A stretch of DNA of 64,000 nucleotides from an uncultured Lachnospiraceae bacterium (GCA_900551895.1 URXX01000006.1:62001-126000), one strand, 5' to 3'; shown: positions 53,121 through 62,242, numbered from the stretch's first letter. Notes: a model not told the origin generated them from the letters alone. A program made the numbers and translations.

Positions 53121-53540
53121 ATGCCAACATTCAATCAGTTAGTAAGAAAAGGACGTCAGACAGCTGTTAAAAAATCTACAGCACCAGCTTTACAGAAGGG
53201 ATACAACTCTTTAAGAAAGAAAGCAACTGACGCTTCTGCACCACAGAAAAGAGGTGTTTGTACTGCAGTTAAGACAGCAACACCTAAAAAACCTAACTCA
53301 GCGCTTAGAAAGATCGCCAGAGTTCGTCTTTCTAATGGTATCGAAGTAACAAGTTACATTCCGGGAGAAGGACACAATCTTCAGGAACATAGCGTTGTTC
53401 TTATCCGTGGTGGTAGGGTAAAAGACTTACCAGGTACAAGATACCACATCGTACGTGGAACACTTGATACAGCAGGTGTTGCAAAAAGACGTCAGGCTCG
53501 TTCTAAATACGGTGCTAAGAGACCAAAAGACGCAAAATAA
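53121..53540 (+). CDS. rpsL: 30S ribosomal protein S12
   Basis: S12 lies at the decoding centre and affects accuracy. The 139-residue product starts MPTFNQLVRKGR and has the streptomycin-site segments KKPNSALRKIARV and GGRVKDLPGTRYHIVRG. Lys in PKKPNSALRK and Lys in RVKDLPG are wild type, so no streptomycin-resistance change is seen. The ATG at 53121 is six bases after GGAGGTGA. It is first in rpsL-rpsG-fusA. Codon use is highly optimised. Confidence 0.98.
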   Translation: MPTFNQLVRKGRQTAVKKSTAPALQKGYNSLRKKATDASAPQKRGVCTAVKTATPKKPNSALRKIARVRLSNGIEVTSYIPGEGHNLQEHSVVLIRGGRVKDLPGTRYHIVRGTLDTAGVAKRRQARSKYGAKRPKDAK

Positions 53541-53736
53541 AACAAAGTAACTAGAATCGTTATCACAAACAGAACTATGATTCCTGTAGGTTGCGGGTTA
53601 GGAATACAGTCCCCGCACGATAACACATGCCAATGAATAAGGCGTTTCATATTTCATAGAGAGACACATGTGAGTACCGATGAATTAATTTAACAGAAAC
53701 GAAAGTTTCAAGAACATGATTAAGGAGGGAAGGACC
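53541..53736 (+). other. Structured rpsL-rpsG intergenic region
   Basis: The 196 bases between rpsL and rpsG hold no gene but several complementary stretches: TTCCT...AGGAA around GTTGCGGG, a possible GCGGG/CCCGC stem (about 53592-53617), and ACACATG/CATGTG further on (about 53625-53673). In E. coli the same gap carries the S7 translational control site. A comparable role here is a guess from position. Confidence 0.4.
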
Positions 53737-54207
53737 GTGCCACGTAAAGGACATACACAAAAAAGAGACGTATTAGCGGATCCAATGTACAATAATAAAG
53801 TGGTTACAAAACTTATCAACAACATTATGTTAGACGGTAAGAAAGGTGTAGCACAGAAAATTGTATACGGAGCATTTGAAAGAATTGCTGAAAAATCTGA
53901 CAAACCAGCTATCGAAGTATTTGAAGAAGCGATGAACAATATCATGCCAGTACTTGAAGTAAAAGCAAGACGTATCGGTGGAGCAACATATCAGGTTCCT
54001 ATCGAAGTAAGAGCGGACAGAAGACAGGCATTAGCACTTCGTTGGATTACATTGTATTCTCGTAAAAGAGGAGAGAAAACAATGGAAGAAAGATTAGCAA
54101 ACGAACTTCTTGATGCAGCAAACAATACAGGTGCATCTGTGAAGAAGAAAGAAGACATGCACAAAATGGCAGAAGCAAATAAAGCATTTGCTCACTACCG
54201 TTTCTAA
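53737..54207 (+). CDS. rpsG: 30S ribosomal protein S7
   Basis: S7 starts assembly of the 30S head and contacts E-site tRNA. The 156-residue product has the standard length and the motifs VPRKGHTQKRDVLADP, KLINNIMLDGKKGVAQKIVYGAF and EVRADRRQALALRWI. The start is GTG at 53737 after GGAGGGAAGG; an in-frame ATG at 53716 lies before that site and is rejected. It is in the str operon, 18 bases before fusA. Confidence 0.97.
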   Translation: MPRKGHTQKRDVLADPMYNNKVVTKLINNIMLDGKKGVAQKIVYGAFERIAEKSDKPAIEVFEEAMNNIMPVLEVKARRIGGATYQVPIEVRADRRQALALRWITLYSRKRGEKTMEERLANELLDAANNTGASVKKKEDMHKMAEANKAFAHYRF

Positions 54208-54224
54208 TATAGGAGGAAAAAGTC

Positions 54225-56342
54225 TTGGCTGGAAGAGAATATCCATTAGAGAGAACAAGAAACATTGGTATTATGGCACATATTGATGCCGGTAAGACTA
54301 CAACTACAGAACGTATTCTTTACTATACCGGTGTTAACCATAAAATTGGTGATACTCACGAAGGTACTGCTACAATGGACTGGATGGCTCAGGAGCAGGA
54401 AAGAGGTATCACAATCACTTCAGCGGCTACAACTTGTCACTGGACATTACAGGAAAACTGTAAACCAAAAGCAGGTGCATTAGAGCACCGTATCAATATC
54501 ATTGATACTCCGGGACACGTTGACTTTACTGTAGAAGTTGAACGTTCACTCCGTGTACTTGACGGTGCAGTAGGTGTATTCTGTGCTAAAGGTGGAGTTG
54601 AACCACAGTCAGAAAACGTATGGCGTCAGGCTGACACATACAACGTACCAAGAATGGCTTTCATCAACAAAATGGACATTTTAGGTGCAAACTTCTATGG
54701 AGCAGTAGAACAGATTAAATCAAGATTAGGTAAAAATGCAATCTGCATTCAGTTACCAATCGGAAAAGAAGATGAATTCAAAGGAATCATCGACTTATTT
54801 GAAATGAAAGCATACATCTACAATGATGACAAGGGTGATGATATTTCTATTGTAGACATCCCTGAAGACATGAAAGATGATGCCGAATTATATCGTACAG
54901 AATTAGTAGAAAAAATCTGCGAATTAGACGATGACTTAATGATGGAATACTTAGAAGGAGAAGAACCATCAACTGAAGCATTGAAAGCAGCATTAAGAAA
55001 AGGAACATGTAACTGTGATGCAGTTCCTGTATGCTGTGGTACTGCTTACAGAAATAAAGGTGTACAGAAACTCCTTGATGCAGTTATCGAATTTATGCCT
55101 TCACCACTTGACGTTCCTGCAATTCAGGGTGTTGACGAAGACGGAAACGATGTTGTAAGAGAATCTTCTGATGAAGGACCTTTCTCAGCATTAGTATTCA
55201 AAATTATGACTGACCCATTCGTAGGTAAATTAGCATACTTCAGAGTTTACTCTGGAACAATGAACTCAGGTTCTTATGTATTAAATGCGACAAAAGGCAA
55301 AAAAGAACGTGTTGGACGTATCTTACAGATGCATGCAAATAAGAGAGAAGAACTTGACAAAGTATATTCAGGAGATATCGCTGCTGCAATCGGATTTAAG
55401 TTCTCTACAACTGGAGATACAATCTGTGACGAACAGCATCCGGTAATCCTTGAATCTATGGAATTCCCAGAACCTGTTATCGAGTTAGCTATTGAACCAA
55501 AAACAAAAGCATCTCAGGGTAAACTTGGTGAATCCTTAGCAAAACTTGCAGAAGAAGACCCTACTTTCCGTGCTCACACAGATCACGAAACAGGTCAGAC
55601 AATCATCGCTGGTATGGGTGAACTTCACCTTGAAATCATCGTAGACAGACTTCTTCGTGAATTTAAGGTAGAAGCAAACGTAGGTGCACCTCAGGTTGCT
55701 TACAAAGAATCATTCACAAAAGCAGTTGATGTTGACAGCAAGTACGCAAAACAGTCAGGTGGACGTGGACAGTACGGACACTGTAAAGTTAAATTTGAAC
55801 CAACAGACGTTAATGGTGAACAGACATTCTTCTTTGAATCTACAGTAGTAGGTGGAGCAATTCCAAAAGAATACATTCCAAAAGTTGGAGAAGGTATCGA
55901 AGAAGCGATGAAATCCGGTATGCTTGGCGGATTCCCTGTTGTAGGTATTAAAGCAACAGTTTATGACGGTTCTTACCACGAAGTCGATTCAAGTGAAATG
56001 GCATTCCACATTGCCGGTTCTTTAGCATTTAAAGACGCTATGGCAAAAGCAGCTCCTGTACTTCTTGAGCCAATCATGAAGGTAGAAGTAACAATGCCGG
56101 AAGAATACATGGGAGATGTTATCGGTGATATCAACTCTCGCCGTGGACGTATTGAAGGTATGGATGATTTAGGCGGCGGAAAAATCGTTCGTGCATATGT
56201 TCCGTTATCAGAAATGTTTGGATACTCTACAGACTTACGTTCAAGAACACAGGGACGTGGTAACTACTCAATGTTCTTCGAGAAATATGAGCCAGTTCCA
56301 AAGAACGTACAGGAAAAAGTATTAGCAAACAAAGGAAAATAG
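54225..56342 (+). CDS. fusA: Elongation factor G
   Basis: GTPase that drives tRNA-mRNA translocation and, with RRF, ribosome recycling. The 705-residue product has G1 AHIDAGKTT, switch GITITSAATT, G3 DTPGHVDFT and G4 NKMD. Domains II-V follow, including GGRGQYGHCKVKFEP in domain IV and RRGRIEGMDD in domain V. The start is TTG at 54225, eight bases after TAGGAGG, with no nearby ATG. The gene follows rpsG closely. tuf follows after 149 bases with its own promoter. Confidence 0.98.
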   Translation: MAGREYPLERTRNIGIMAHIDAGKTTTTERILYYTGVNHKIGDTHEGTATMDWMAQEQERGITITSAATTCHWTLQENCKPKAGALEHRINIIDTPGHVDFTVEVERSLRVLDGAVGVFCAKGGVEPQSENVWRQADTYNVPRMAFINKMDILGANFYGAVEQIKSRLGKNAICIQLPIGKEDEFKGIIDLFEMKAYIYNDDKGDDISIVDIPEDMKDDAELYRTELVEKICELDDDLMMEYLEGEEPSTEALKAALRKGTCNCDAVPVCCGTAYRNKGVQKLLDAVIEFMPSPLDVPAIQGVDEDGNDVVRESSDEGPFSALVFKIMTDPFVGKLAYFRVYSGTMNSGSYVLNATKGKKERVGRILQMHANKREELDKVYSGDIAAAIGFKFSTTGDTICDEQHPVILESMEFPEPVIELAIEPKTKASQGKLGESLAKLAEEDPTFRAHTDHETGQTIIAGMGELHLEIIVDRLLREFKVEANVGAPQVAYKESFTKAVDVDSKYAKQSGGRGQYGHCKVKFEPTDVNGEQTFFFESTVVGGAIPKEYIPKVGEGIEEAMKSGMLGGFPVVGIKATVYDGSYHEVDSSEMAFHIAGSLAFKDAMAKAAPVLLEPIMKVEVTMPEEYMGDVIGDINSRRGRIEGMDDLGGGKIVRAYVPLSEMFGYSTDLRSRTQGRGNYSMFFEKYEPVPKNVQEKVLANKGK

Positions 56343-56382
56343 GAAAAGTCCTGTTTTATCCTATGAAAAACAATAAAAACAC

Positions 56383-56411
56383 TTGAAAATCTGTATGATT
56401 TGAAATATAAT
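56383..56411 (+). promoter_or_regulatory. Promoter of tuf
   Basis: TTGAAA (56383-56388) and TATAAT (56406-56411) are 17 bases apart. Downstream, a GCCCCTT/AAGGGGC hairpin (about 56447-56465) lies in the leader, about ten bases before the ribosome binding site. Confidence 0.8.
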
Positions 56412-56491
56412 CAGAGATAACCGAGTAAACAAAAAATAAATAATATGCCCCTTGTAAAAAGGGGCAATAGAATTAAGGAGGATTATTCAAA

Positions 56492-57685
56492 ATGGCTAAA
56501 GCTAAATTTGAAAGAAGTAAACCACATTGTAACATTGGTACAATCGGACACGTTGACCACGGTAAAACAACAACAACTGCTGCTATCACAAAAGTATTGG
56601 CAGAAAGAGTTGCAGGTAACGTAAAAGTAGATTTCGAGAACATCGATAAAGCTCCAGAAGAAAGAGAACGTGGTATCACAATCTCTACAGCACACGTTGA
56701 GTATGAAACAGAAAAACGTCACTACGCTCACGTTGACTGCCCAGGTCATGCTGACTACGTTAAAAACATGATCACAGGTGCTGCTCAGATGGACGGTGCT
56801 ATCCTTGTAGTTGCTGCTACTGACGGTGTTATGGCTCAGACAAGAGAACATATCTTACTTTCTCGTCAGGTAGGTGTTCCTTACATCGTAGTATTCATGA
56901 ACAAATGTGACATGGTAGACGATGAAGAATTGTTAGAATTAGTAGAAATGGAAATTCGTGAATTATTAGACGAATATGAATTCCCAGGAGATGATACTCC
57001 AATCATTCAGGGATCTGCTCTTAAAGCACTTGAAGATCCAAACGGAGAATGGGGAGACAAAATCATGGAACTTATGGACGCTGTAGATAGTTACATCCCA
57101 GATCCAGAACGTGATACAGACAAACCATTCTTAATGCCAGTAGAAGACGTATTCTCTATCACAGGTCGTGGTACAGTTGCAACTGGTAGAGTTGAACGTG
57201 GTACACTTCACGTATCTGACGAAGTTGAAATCGTTGGTATTAAAGAAGAAACACGTAAAGTTGTAGTAACAGGTATCGAAATGTTCCGTAAACTTCTTGA
57301 CGAAGCTCAGGCTGGTGATAACATCGGTGCATTACTTCGTGGTGTTCAGAGAACAGAAATCGAAAGAGGACAGGTTCTTGTTAAACCAGGTAGTGTTACA
57401 TGTCACACAAAATTCACAGCTCAGGTTTACGTATTAACAAAAGATGAAGGTGGACGTCATACACCATTCTTCAACAACTACAGACCACAGTTCTACTTCA
57501 GAACAACTGACGTAACAGGTGTTTGCCACTTACCAGAAGGTACAGAAATGTGCATGCCTGGTGACAACGTAGAAATGTCAATCGAACTTATTCACCCAGT
57601 TGCTATGGAACAGGGATTACGTTTCGCTATCCGTGAAGGTGGACGTACTGTAGGATCAGGCCGTGTTGCTTCTATCATCGAGTAA
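56492..57685 (+). CDS. tuf: Elongation factor Tu
   Basis: GTPase that delivers aminoacyl-tRNA to the ribosome. The 397-residue product has the P-loop GHVDHGKT (19-26), switch RGITISTAHVEYE, DCPGHADYVKNMITGAAQMDGAILV, NKCDMVDD and SALKALED, then beta-barrel domains II and III ending RVASIIE. The ATG follows AAGGAGG. No kirromycin- or elfamycin-type change was checked residue by residue. The strongest codon bias in the window is here. A GTTATC-GCAA-GATAAC hairpin (57706-57721) and a terminator follow. Confidence 0.99.
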   Translation: MAKAKFERSKPHCNIGTIGHVDHGKTTTTAAITKVLAERVAGNVKVDFENIDKAPEERERGITISTAHVEYETEKRHYAHVDCPGHADYVKNMITGAAQMDGAILVVAATDGVMAQTREHILLSRQVGVPYIVVFMNKCDMVDDEELLELVEMEIRELLDEYEFPGDDTPIIQGSALKALEDPNGEWGDKIMELMDAVDSYIPDPERDTDKPFLMPVEDVFSITGRGTVATGRVERGTLHVSDEVEIVGIKEETRKVVVTGIEMFRKLLDEAQAGDNIGALLRGVQRTEIERGQVLVKPGSVTCHTKFTAQVYVLTKDEGGRHTPFFNNYRPQFYFRTTDVTGVCHLPEGTEMCMPGDNVEMSIELIHPVAMEQGLRFAIREGGRTVGSGRVASIIE

Positions 57686-57741
57686 TACAATCTGAATATA
57701 GATTTGTTATCGCAAGATAACGTTGTGTCCAAACGTAAGAT

Positions 57742-57772
57742 ACCCGTAGAACTTCGGTTCTACGGGTTTTTC
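57742..57772 (+). terminator. Terminator after tuf
   Basis: ACCCGTAGAAC pairs with GTTCTACGGGT around TTCG and is followed by TTTT. Confidence 0.93.
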
Positions 57773-57825
57773 TGTTACCTGGAAATATGTAAAAAGAGCA
57801 GTAAAGAATAACGAACAGTATAGAA

Positions 57826-57860
57826 AAACGGTTGCCGGGAGAGTGTCCTGACAACCGTTT
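57826..57860. repeat. Inverted repeat between tuf and the mobile-element debris
   Basis: AAACGGTTG (57826-57834) and CAACCGTTT (57852-57860) form a perfect 9-base inverted repeat around 17 bases. It may be a terminator for the minus-strand fragment or an edge structure of the integrated DNA. The rest of 57773-57952 shows only a few repeats of TGATAACA and no gene. Confidence 0.5.
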
Positions 57861-57952
57861 GTGATAACAGAATGATAACAAAATATATAATTTTCGTAAA
57901 TATGATAACAGATAAAGTGGATTTATTCACAAATCAGAGATTTGACTGTGGA

Positions 57953-58340
57953 TTAAGTCAGATCATATGTCTTGATGTCATTACCTTCAGTGCCCTTCTT
58001 AACGATGGTATGACAACCTATCGTAGTTCCCATAGCACGCAGTTTCCATTCTTCTTGGGTAGCGTTCAGCTTATCTAATTCTTCTTGTCTTTTATCTTCA
58101 TTTTCGATAGCTAATATTTCAGCTTTTTCCTTTTCATAGACATTTTTAAATTGACACCATTTCCTGAAAAAGTCCTGCATTGTAGGATTATCGAATGTCA
58201 GTGAAACCTTCTGATCAGGTGTCTCAGCAAGTGAGAGGTTCACTGAATCATCAATAGAAAACAGCAGGGAGAGCACATCTCCGACTGTTTCAATATTAAA
58301 ATCCAGAAAAACACTTACATGGTATGTCCTGTTAAAGCGG
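57953..58340 (-). pseudogene. 3' fragment of an unknown gene cut by the mobile element
   Basis: On the minus strand a coherent coding stretch of about 120 residues ends at 57953. It includes FNIETVGDVLSLLFSIDDSVN and a charged helical part (YEKEKAEILAIENEDKRQEELDKL), and finishes KKGTEGNDIKTYDLT. No start codon with a ribosome binding site is found. Upstream, the frame runs into sequence that is antisense to the conserved start of the mobile-element protein, so I read it as a 3' remnant. I do not recognise the family. Confidence 0.5.
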
Positions 58341-58346
58341 TGCGGG

Positions 58347-61274
58347 ATGGATACGGAAGCATACCTGTCTGCGGAAAGCCTGCGGCATATCACAGATTTT
58401 AATGACCTCCGTGTGCTTGGGCACCTTGGCACAGCGGTCAACGAGATCTGCCGACCGATTCTGATGCAGCTTGGACGGTATGTCCTTATGGATCTGGAAA
58501 ATGACAGGAAAACGGTTGCAAAAGAATCGGAAGTGGCCTATAATGAATTTAACACGTTAATTCGTGAAAGTGAAGAAAATACCAGAGAGACAAAGATAGA
58601 AGAAAACAAGGAGGAAACAGAGCATGAGAGAGATCACTTACAGCAGGAACGGGGATTATCTGATCCCGGATATCAAACTGGAGGAGACCAGGGGAACCAT
58701 CGGGAAATACGGGATGATGCGGAAGGAATATCTGAGGAACCACAAGAAAGCCAGATTCAACATACTGGCACTGCAGAACAGGCTGGACAGCCATCTGATG
58801 GAAGTGGACAGCGAAGCCAGACAGAAAGTGGAAGACCTGACCATGCAGCTTCTGGAGAAAGACCCGGCACCGGAGAAATCAGCCGACAGCATGGCATGGA
58901 CCCGTCACATGAACCGGATCCGGGCACAGGCAGAAGAACTGGTGGTTCAGGAGATTATATACAATTAAGCCTGTTCCCCACAGAGGAAGAACAGTTTGGA
59001 GAGATCAGGAAAGCGGCAGCTGCACTCACACAGCCAGCCGCTTTTTTTGTTTCGGATGAGATCGTGGATGATGTGCTTCGTACCGGAAGCGGACGGAAGA
59101 ATACGTTATTCCATATCACTGCAAAGCTTGTGGAGGGAATTGACCATGAGGAACTGAGAAGCTTTCTCATCCAGGAATATGGTACCGGCGGGAAAGGGTT
59201 TGAGTTTTCCGGACAGAAATTCAGCGTCTGGTATGACGGGGATGGTATGCGTTTCCGACGTGGGGAATCCGCAAGACACAATTATGACCGTATGCTTACG
59301 TGGGAAGAAGCGGCAAACCGTATTCAGGATATGTATGATGCGGGAACTTATGTCTCCAACGTGATTATGAAAAATTCCATTAAAGTGGAATGTGATGAGC
59401 TTTCCAGCCAGCTGGCACTGCATTTCCGGGATACCGGGGCTATCCGGGGAATATACAGCCATACTGAAACGACCGAACGGTTCCGGGCAAGTCTGGATGA
59501 TCCGGAGCAGACAAGAGAGTATTACCAGATGCTTGTGGAACTGGAACGGGATATGGAACGTCATCCGGAAAACTATATGAGGTACCAGATACGGAATAAT
59601 CCAATATACAAGCAGAGGGTCTATGACCTTGGAAGGACGCTCGATTGGAGTAGGCAGGAAGATACCGTAACACCGCCGGAAATAGCTTTTATTACGCAGG
59701 ATGAGATCGACTCTGTTTTACGAAGAGGTGGAAATGTAGCTGGCGGAAGGAACCGTATCTATGAATTTTTCATGGAACACCACGATGAAAAAGAAGCAGC
59801 CGACTTCTTAAAACATGAGTATGGAGACGGAGGATGCACACCCGGTATCCAGGGAAGCGATCTTTCCGATGAGTGGCATGATGCAAAAGGGATCCGTTTG
59901 AGCAAAGGACAGATAGCCAACCCAAGCCTGACAACACTGGTCAAGTGGAAACAGGCAGCTTCCAGGACGAGGCAGCTGATCCGGATGGATGATTTTTTGT
60001 CTCCGGAAGAACTGGAAAAGTATGAAGAACGGCAGGAAGCACAGCGTCTTGCTGATATGGAGGAAGTAAAGCAGTCACTGGAAACGGAGGAGGTTCCGGA
60101 AAAAACTGAGGAAGTTCATGAGGTAGTTCATACGGAAGAAAATGTGGAAGACAAGCCGGAAGAAAGCGGGCAGCCATTAAGGGCAGAAGATGTGCAGAAC
60201 CTGGTTTTGGTAAACCGCCAGTATTCCTCTGTGAGCAGGACGGCGGAGTATGATTTTACCTGTGAGATACGTGGGGAGCAGGATATCCTGCATTATACGG
60301 TGGAATACCACGATGACGGGGAAGGGTTCACCATCCATACGGAAAAAGATGATATCTGGGAAAGAATGTCTGAGCCGGAACTGGAACGGCTGGAGAGGGT
60401 ACTGGAACGGGAAGCCCTCTATTTTCAGTATCATGAGGATATTGAAAATGCAGCGAACCTGGAAGGACTTCGGGAAATCCAATACAGTATCATGGAAAAT
60501 GAATCCATCTATTTCCGGCAAATCTCAGAACGTGTCTGGAATGAGTATGGGCAAAGAGAACGGGAATTGTCTGTTGAGATACCGGCAGTTAATTTTCATA
60601 TCACGGATGACCAGCTGGGCTACGGAACAGCAAAAGAAAAATTCAGAGCCAATGTGATGGCAATCCAGGTTCTGAAAAAATGTGAAAGAGAGAACCGTTA
60701 TGCATCATCAGAGGAGCAGGAAATTCTGTCAAACTATGTTGGCTGGGGAGGCTTGCCGGATGCTTTTGATGAAAGCAAAGCCTCCTGGAGTGAGGAGTAT
60801 CAGGAACTGAAAGATCTGCTTACCAAAGAGGAGTATGCGGCGGCAAGGGAATCCACGTTGAACGCCCATTATACACGGCCTGTTATCATCGAGAGCATGT
60901 ATCAGGTGCTTCAGAATCTGGGATTTGAAAAGGGAAATATCCTGGAACCATCCATGGGTGTAGGAAACTTTTTTGGAATGCTTCCGGACAAGTTACAGCA
61001 GTCCCGGCTTTATGGAGTGGAACTGGACAGCATCAGCGGCAGGATCGCAAAACTGCTTTATCCAAACGCTGATATTCAGATCAAAGGATTTGAAAAGACC
61101 GATTATCCCAATGATTTTTTTGATGTGGCAATCGGAAATGTCCCTTTTGGTTCCTATAAAGTGAATGACCGCCAGTATGATAAGTATCATTTTATGATCC
61201 ACGACTATTTCCTTGCAAAGACCATTGTAAAGTTTTTTTGCTCCGGTGCCCGGAAAGCCAGGTTCTTTCCCTGA
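58347..61274 (+). CDS. Truncated YodL / N6-methylase-helicase (LtrC-like) element protein
   Basis: A 975-residue fragment of the giant protein carried by Tn1549-type elements. The N-terminal DTEAYLSAESLRHITDFNDLRVLGHLGTAVNEICRP is the tail of an ArdC-like/LPD segment that is open upstream to 58299, so the true N-terminus is missing. A low-complexity stretch (about 85-205) overlaps tnpV. Two related modules follow (SDEIVDDVLRTGSG and TQDEIDSVLRRGGN), then a YodL-like region (about 620-740) and the start of a DNA methylase: YVGWGGLPDAF, ILEPSMGVGNFFGMLP (SAM site) and AIGNVPFGSYKV (catalytic). The homology stops at HDYFLAKT; the last residues are antisense relaxase. It is probably non-functional. 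Confidence 0.8.
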   Translation: MDTEAYLSAESLRHITDFNDLRVLGHLGTAVNEICRPILMQLGRYVLMDLENDRKTVAKESEVAYNEFNTLIRESEENTRETKIEENKEETEHERDHLQQERGLSDPGYQTGGDQGNHREIRDDAEGISEEPQESQIQHTGTAEQAGQPSDGSGQRSQTESGRPDHAASGERPGTGEISRQHGMDPSHEPDPGTGRRTGGSGDYIQLSLFPTEEEQFGEIRKAAAALTQPAAFFVSDEIVDDVLRTGSGRKNTLFHITAKLVEGIDHEELRSFLIQEYGTGGKGFEFSGQKFSVWYDGDGMRFRRGESARHNYDRMLTWEEAANRIQDMYDAGTYVSNVIMKNSIKVECDELSSQLALHFRDTGAIRGIYSHTETTERFRASLDDPEQTREYYQMLVELERDMERHPENYMRYQIRNNPIYKQRVYDLGRTLDWSRQEDTVTPPEIAFITQDEIDSVLRRGGNVAGGRNRIYEFFMEHHDEKEAADFLKHEYGDGGCTPGIQGSDLSDEWHDAKGIRLSKGQIANPSLTTLVKWKQAASRTRQLIRMDDFLSPEELEKYEERQEAQRLADMEEVKQSLETEEVPEKTEEVHEVVHTEENVEDKPEESGQPLRAEDVQNLVLVNRQYSSVSRTAEYDFTCEIRGEQDILHYTVEYHDDGEGFTIHTEKDDIWERMSEPELERLERVLEREALYFQYHEDIENAANLEGLREIQYSIMENESIYFRQISERVWNEYGQRERELSVEIPAVNFHITDDQLGYGTAKEKFRANVMAIQVLKKCERENRYASSEEQEILSNYVGWGGLPDAFDESKASWSEEYQELKDLLTKEEYAAARESTLNAHYTRPVIIESMYQVLQNLGFEKGNILEPSMGVGNFFGMLPDKLQQSRLYGVELDSISGRIAKLLYPNADIQIKGFEKTDYPNDFFDVAIGNVPFGSYKVNDRQYDKYHFMIHDYFLAKTIVKFFCSGARKARFFP
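58624..58968 (+). CDS. tnpV: TnpV-like transposon protein nested in another frame
   Basis: A 114-residue protein beginning MREITYSRNGDYLIPDIKLEE, with GKYGMMRKEYLRNHKKARFNILAL and a C-terminal IRAQAEELVVQEIIYN, all features of the TnpV family found on clostridial transposons (function unclear). The ATG has an excellent AAGGAGG nine bases upstream. The whole gene lies inside the 58347-61274 reading frame, shifted by one base. In that span the outer frame encodes low-complexity Arg/Gly/Gln/Ser-rich sequence, as expected where TnpV is the constrained frame. I consider it real. Confidence 0.72.
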   Translation: MREITYSRNGDYLIPDIKLEETRGTIGKYGMMRKEYLRNHKKARFNILALQNRLDSHLMEVDSEARQKVEDLTMQLLEKDPAPEKSADSMAWTRHMNRIRAQAEELVVQEIIYN

Positions 61275-61900
61275 CGGATCTCATGTCCGGCAAGCTTCAT
61301 TTTTTGAAGAAACTCATCATAGTTGATGGATGACCAGATCGCTTTATCTACAGCGACTTTTAGTTTTGCTTTCCAGCTGTTTCCACGATGGTATTCCATA
61401 TTTTCTTTATAAGATTTCCCTTTTTCGCCGGTTGGCATACTGGTGGCCAGACCGTTTTCCTGGCAAATACGGTTGCTGATCCTGCAGATTTTATGATAAC
61501 TGCGTTTGTTGGAGACATATTTATGATGGTCAACAAAGCTGGTAGCATTAAAAATGATATGGTTATGAATATGATTCTGGTCAACATGGGTACTGATGAC
61601 ATATTCATATTTCCCTTTTAGTACTTCGTCAGCAAATTCTTTGCCGAGCTTATGTGCGGTTTCAGCGTCAACCTCTCCAGGCTTAAAAGATTGAATTAAA
61701 TGAAATGCCAGATTGTTGCCTTTATCCATCACGTTCTTTTTACCTTCATCTCTGGTGAAAGCAAATTCCAGATCAGCAGATTCTGGGGAACAGGCAAAAC
61801 TGGAAATCAGTAATTTTTCTTCGGTTTTGTCCGGATTCATAATATAGTCCAGCGCTTTTTTGTCAGTTACTTTAATGGGGAAGATTTTAATATATGCCAT
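61205..61900 (-). CDS. MobA/MOBP-type relaxase, 3'-truncated
   Basis: DNA relaxase that nicks oriT to start transfer. The 231-residue product keeps the N-terminal catalytic domain: MAYIKIFPIKVTDKKALDYIMNPDKT (with a catalytic Tyr candidate) and the histidine triad in STHVDQNHIHNHIIFN, then SNRICQENGL and a C-terminal GHEIRQGKNLAFRAPEQKNFT. It then ends in five foreign residues (MVFARK after the junction), whereas family members are around twice as long. The ATG overlaps the mobC end by 34 bases. It is probably inactive in mobilisation, because the C-terminal half is lost. Confidence 0.85.
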   Translation of the reverse strand: MAYIKIFPIKVTDKKALDYIMNPDKTEEKLLISSFACSPESADLEFAFTRDEGKKNVMDKGNNLAFHLIQSFKPGEVDAETAHKLGKEFADEVLKGKYEYVISTHVDQNHIHNHIIFNATSFVDHHKYVSNKRSYHKICRISNRICQENGLATSMPTGEKGKSYKENMEYHRGNSWKAKLKVAVDKAIWSSINYDEFLQKMKLAGHEIRQGKNLAFRAPEQKNFTMVFARK

Positions 61901-62190
61901 ATCTCGCTTACCATCCTTTTCAATTCTTCCATTTCTTCCGGGTACAAATCACCGGTGGTATTTACCTTTTTTGCAATCTGGTTGATGTTTACACCGATTT
62001 TGTGCATCTCTTCGTACATCTGCTTGATCGGGGTTGTGTCGGTGTTGATGATATAGCCGTCGATAGCCATTTTTCTAAGATAGGCGCCCATGTTTCTGGT
62101 CTTTGACAGAATCATCTTTTGGCGGATCAGCTTCTTTTCCTCTGGAGTAACACAAAACAATATTTGGATGTTTCTTTTTCTGTTTGACAT
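61867..62190 (-). CDS. mobC: Mobilisation protein MobC (relaxosome accessory)
   Basis: A 107-residue DNA-binding relaxosome protein: a ribbon-helix-helix-like N-terminus (RKRNIQILFCVTPEEKKLIRQKM), RNMGAYLRKMAIDGYII, and the MobC signature IGVNINQIAKKVNTTGDLYPEEMEEL. The ATG is preceded by AGAAGGAG at about nine bases. It lies between the oriT-like repeats and the relaxase, the normal order for this module. It appears intact. Confidence 0.9.
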   Translation of the reverse strand: MSNRKRNIQILFCVTPEEKKLIRQKMILSKTRNMGAYLRKMAIDGYIINTDTTPIKQMYEEMHKIGVNINQIAKKVNTTGDLYPEEMEELKRMVSEIWHILKSSPLK

Positions 62191-62242
62191 GTCTATTTTC
62201 TCCTTCTGTACGTAATTCGGTTTTGGGGTGCTTCGGGGTTTT

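Noticed and set aside
52949..53134. 61-codon minus-strand ORF over the str promoter
   Set aside because: It covers a terminator, a promoter and the rpsL ribosome binding site on the other strand and resembles no protein.
57872..58078. 68-codon plus-strand ORF after tuf
   Set aside because: It has no ribosome binding site and its second half is antisense to the better minus-strand coding remnant.
59179..60657. Several 60- to 135-codon ORFs in other frames of the truncated element protein
   Set aside because: Unlike tnpV they lack ribosome binding sites and recognisable family sequence; they reflect the higher GC of this region.
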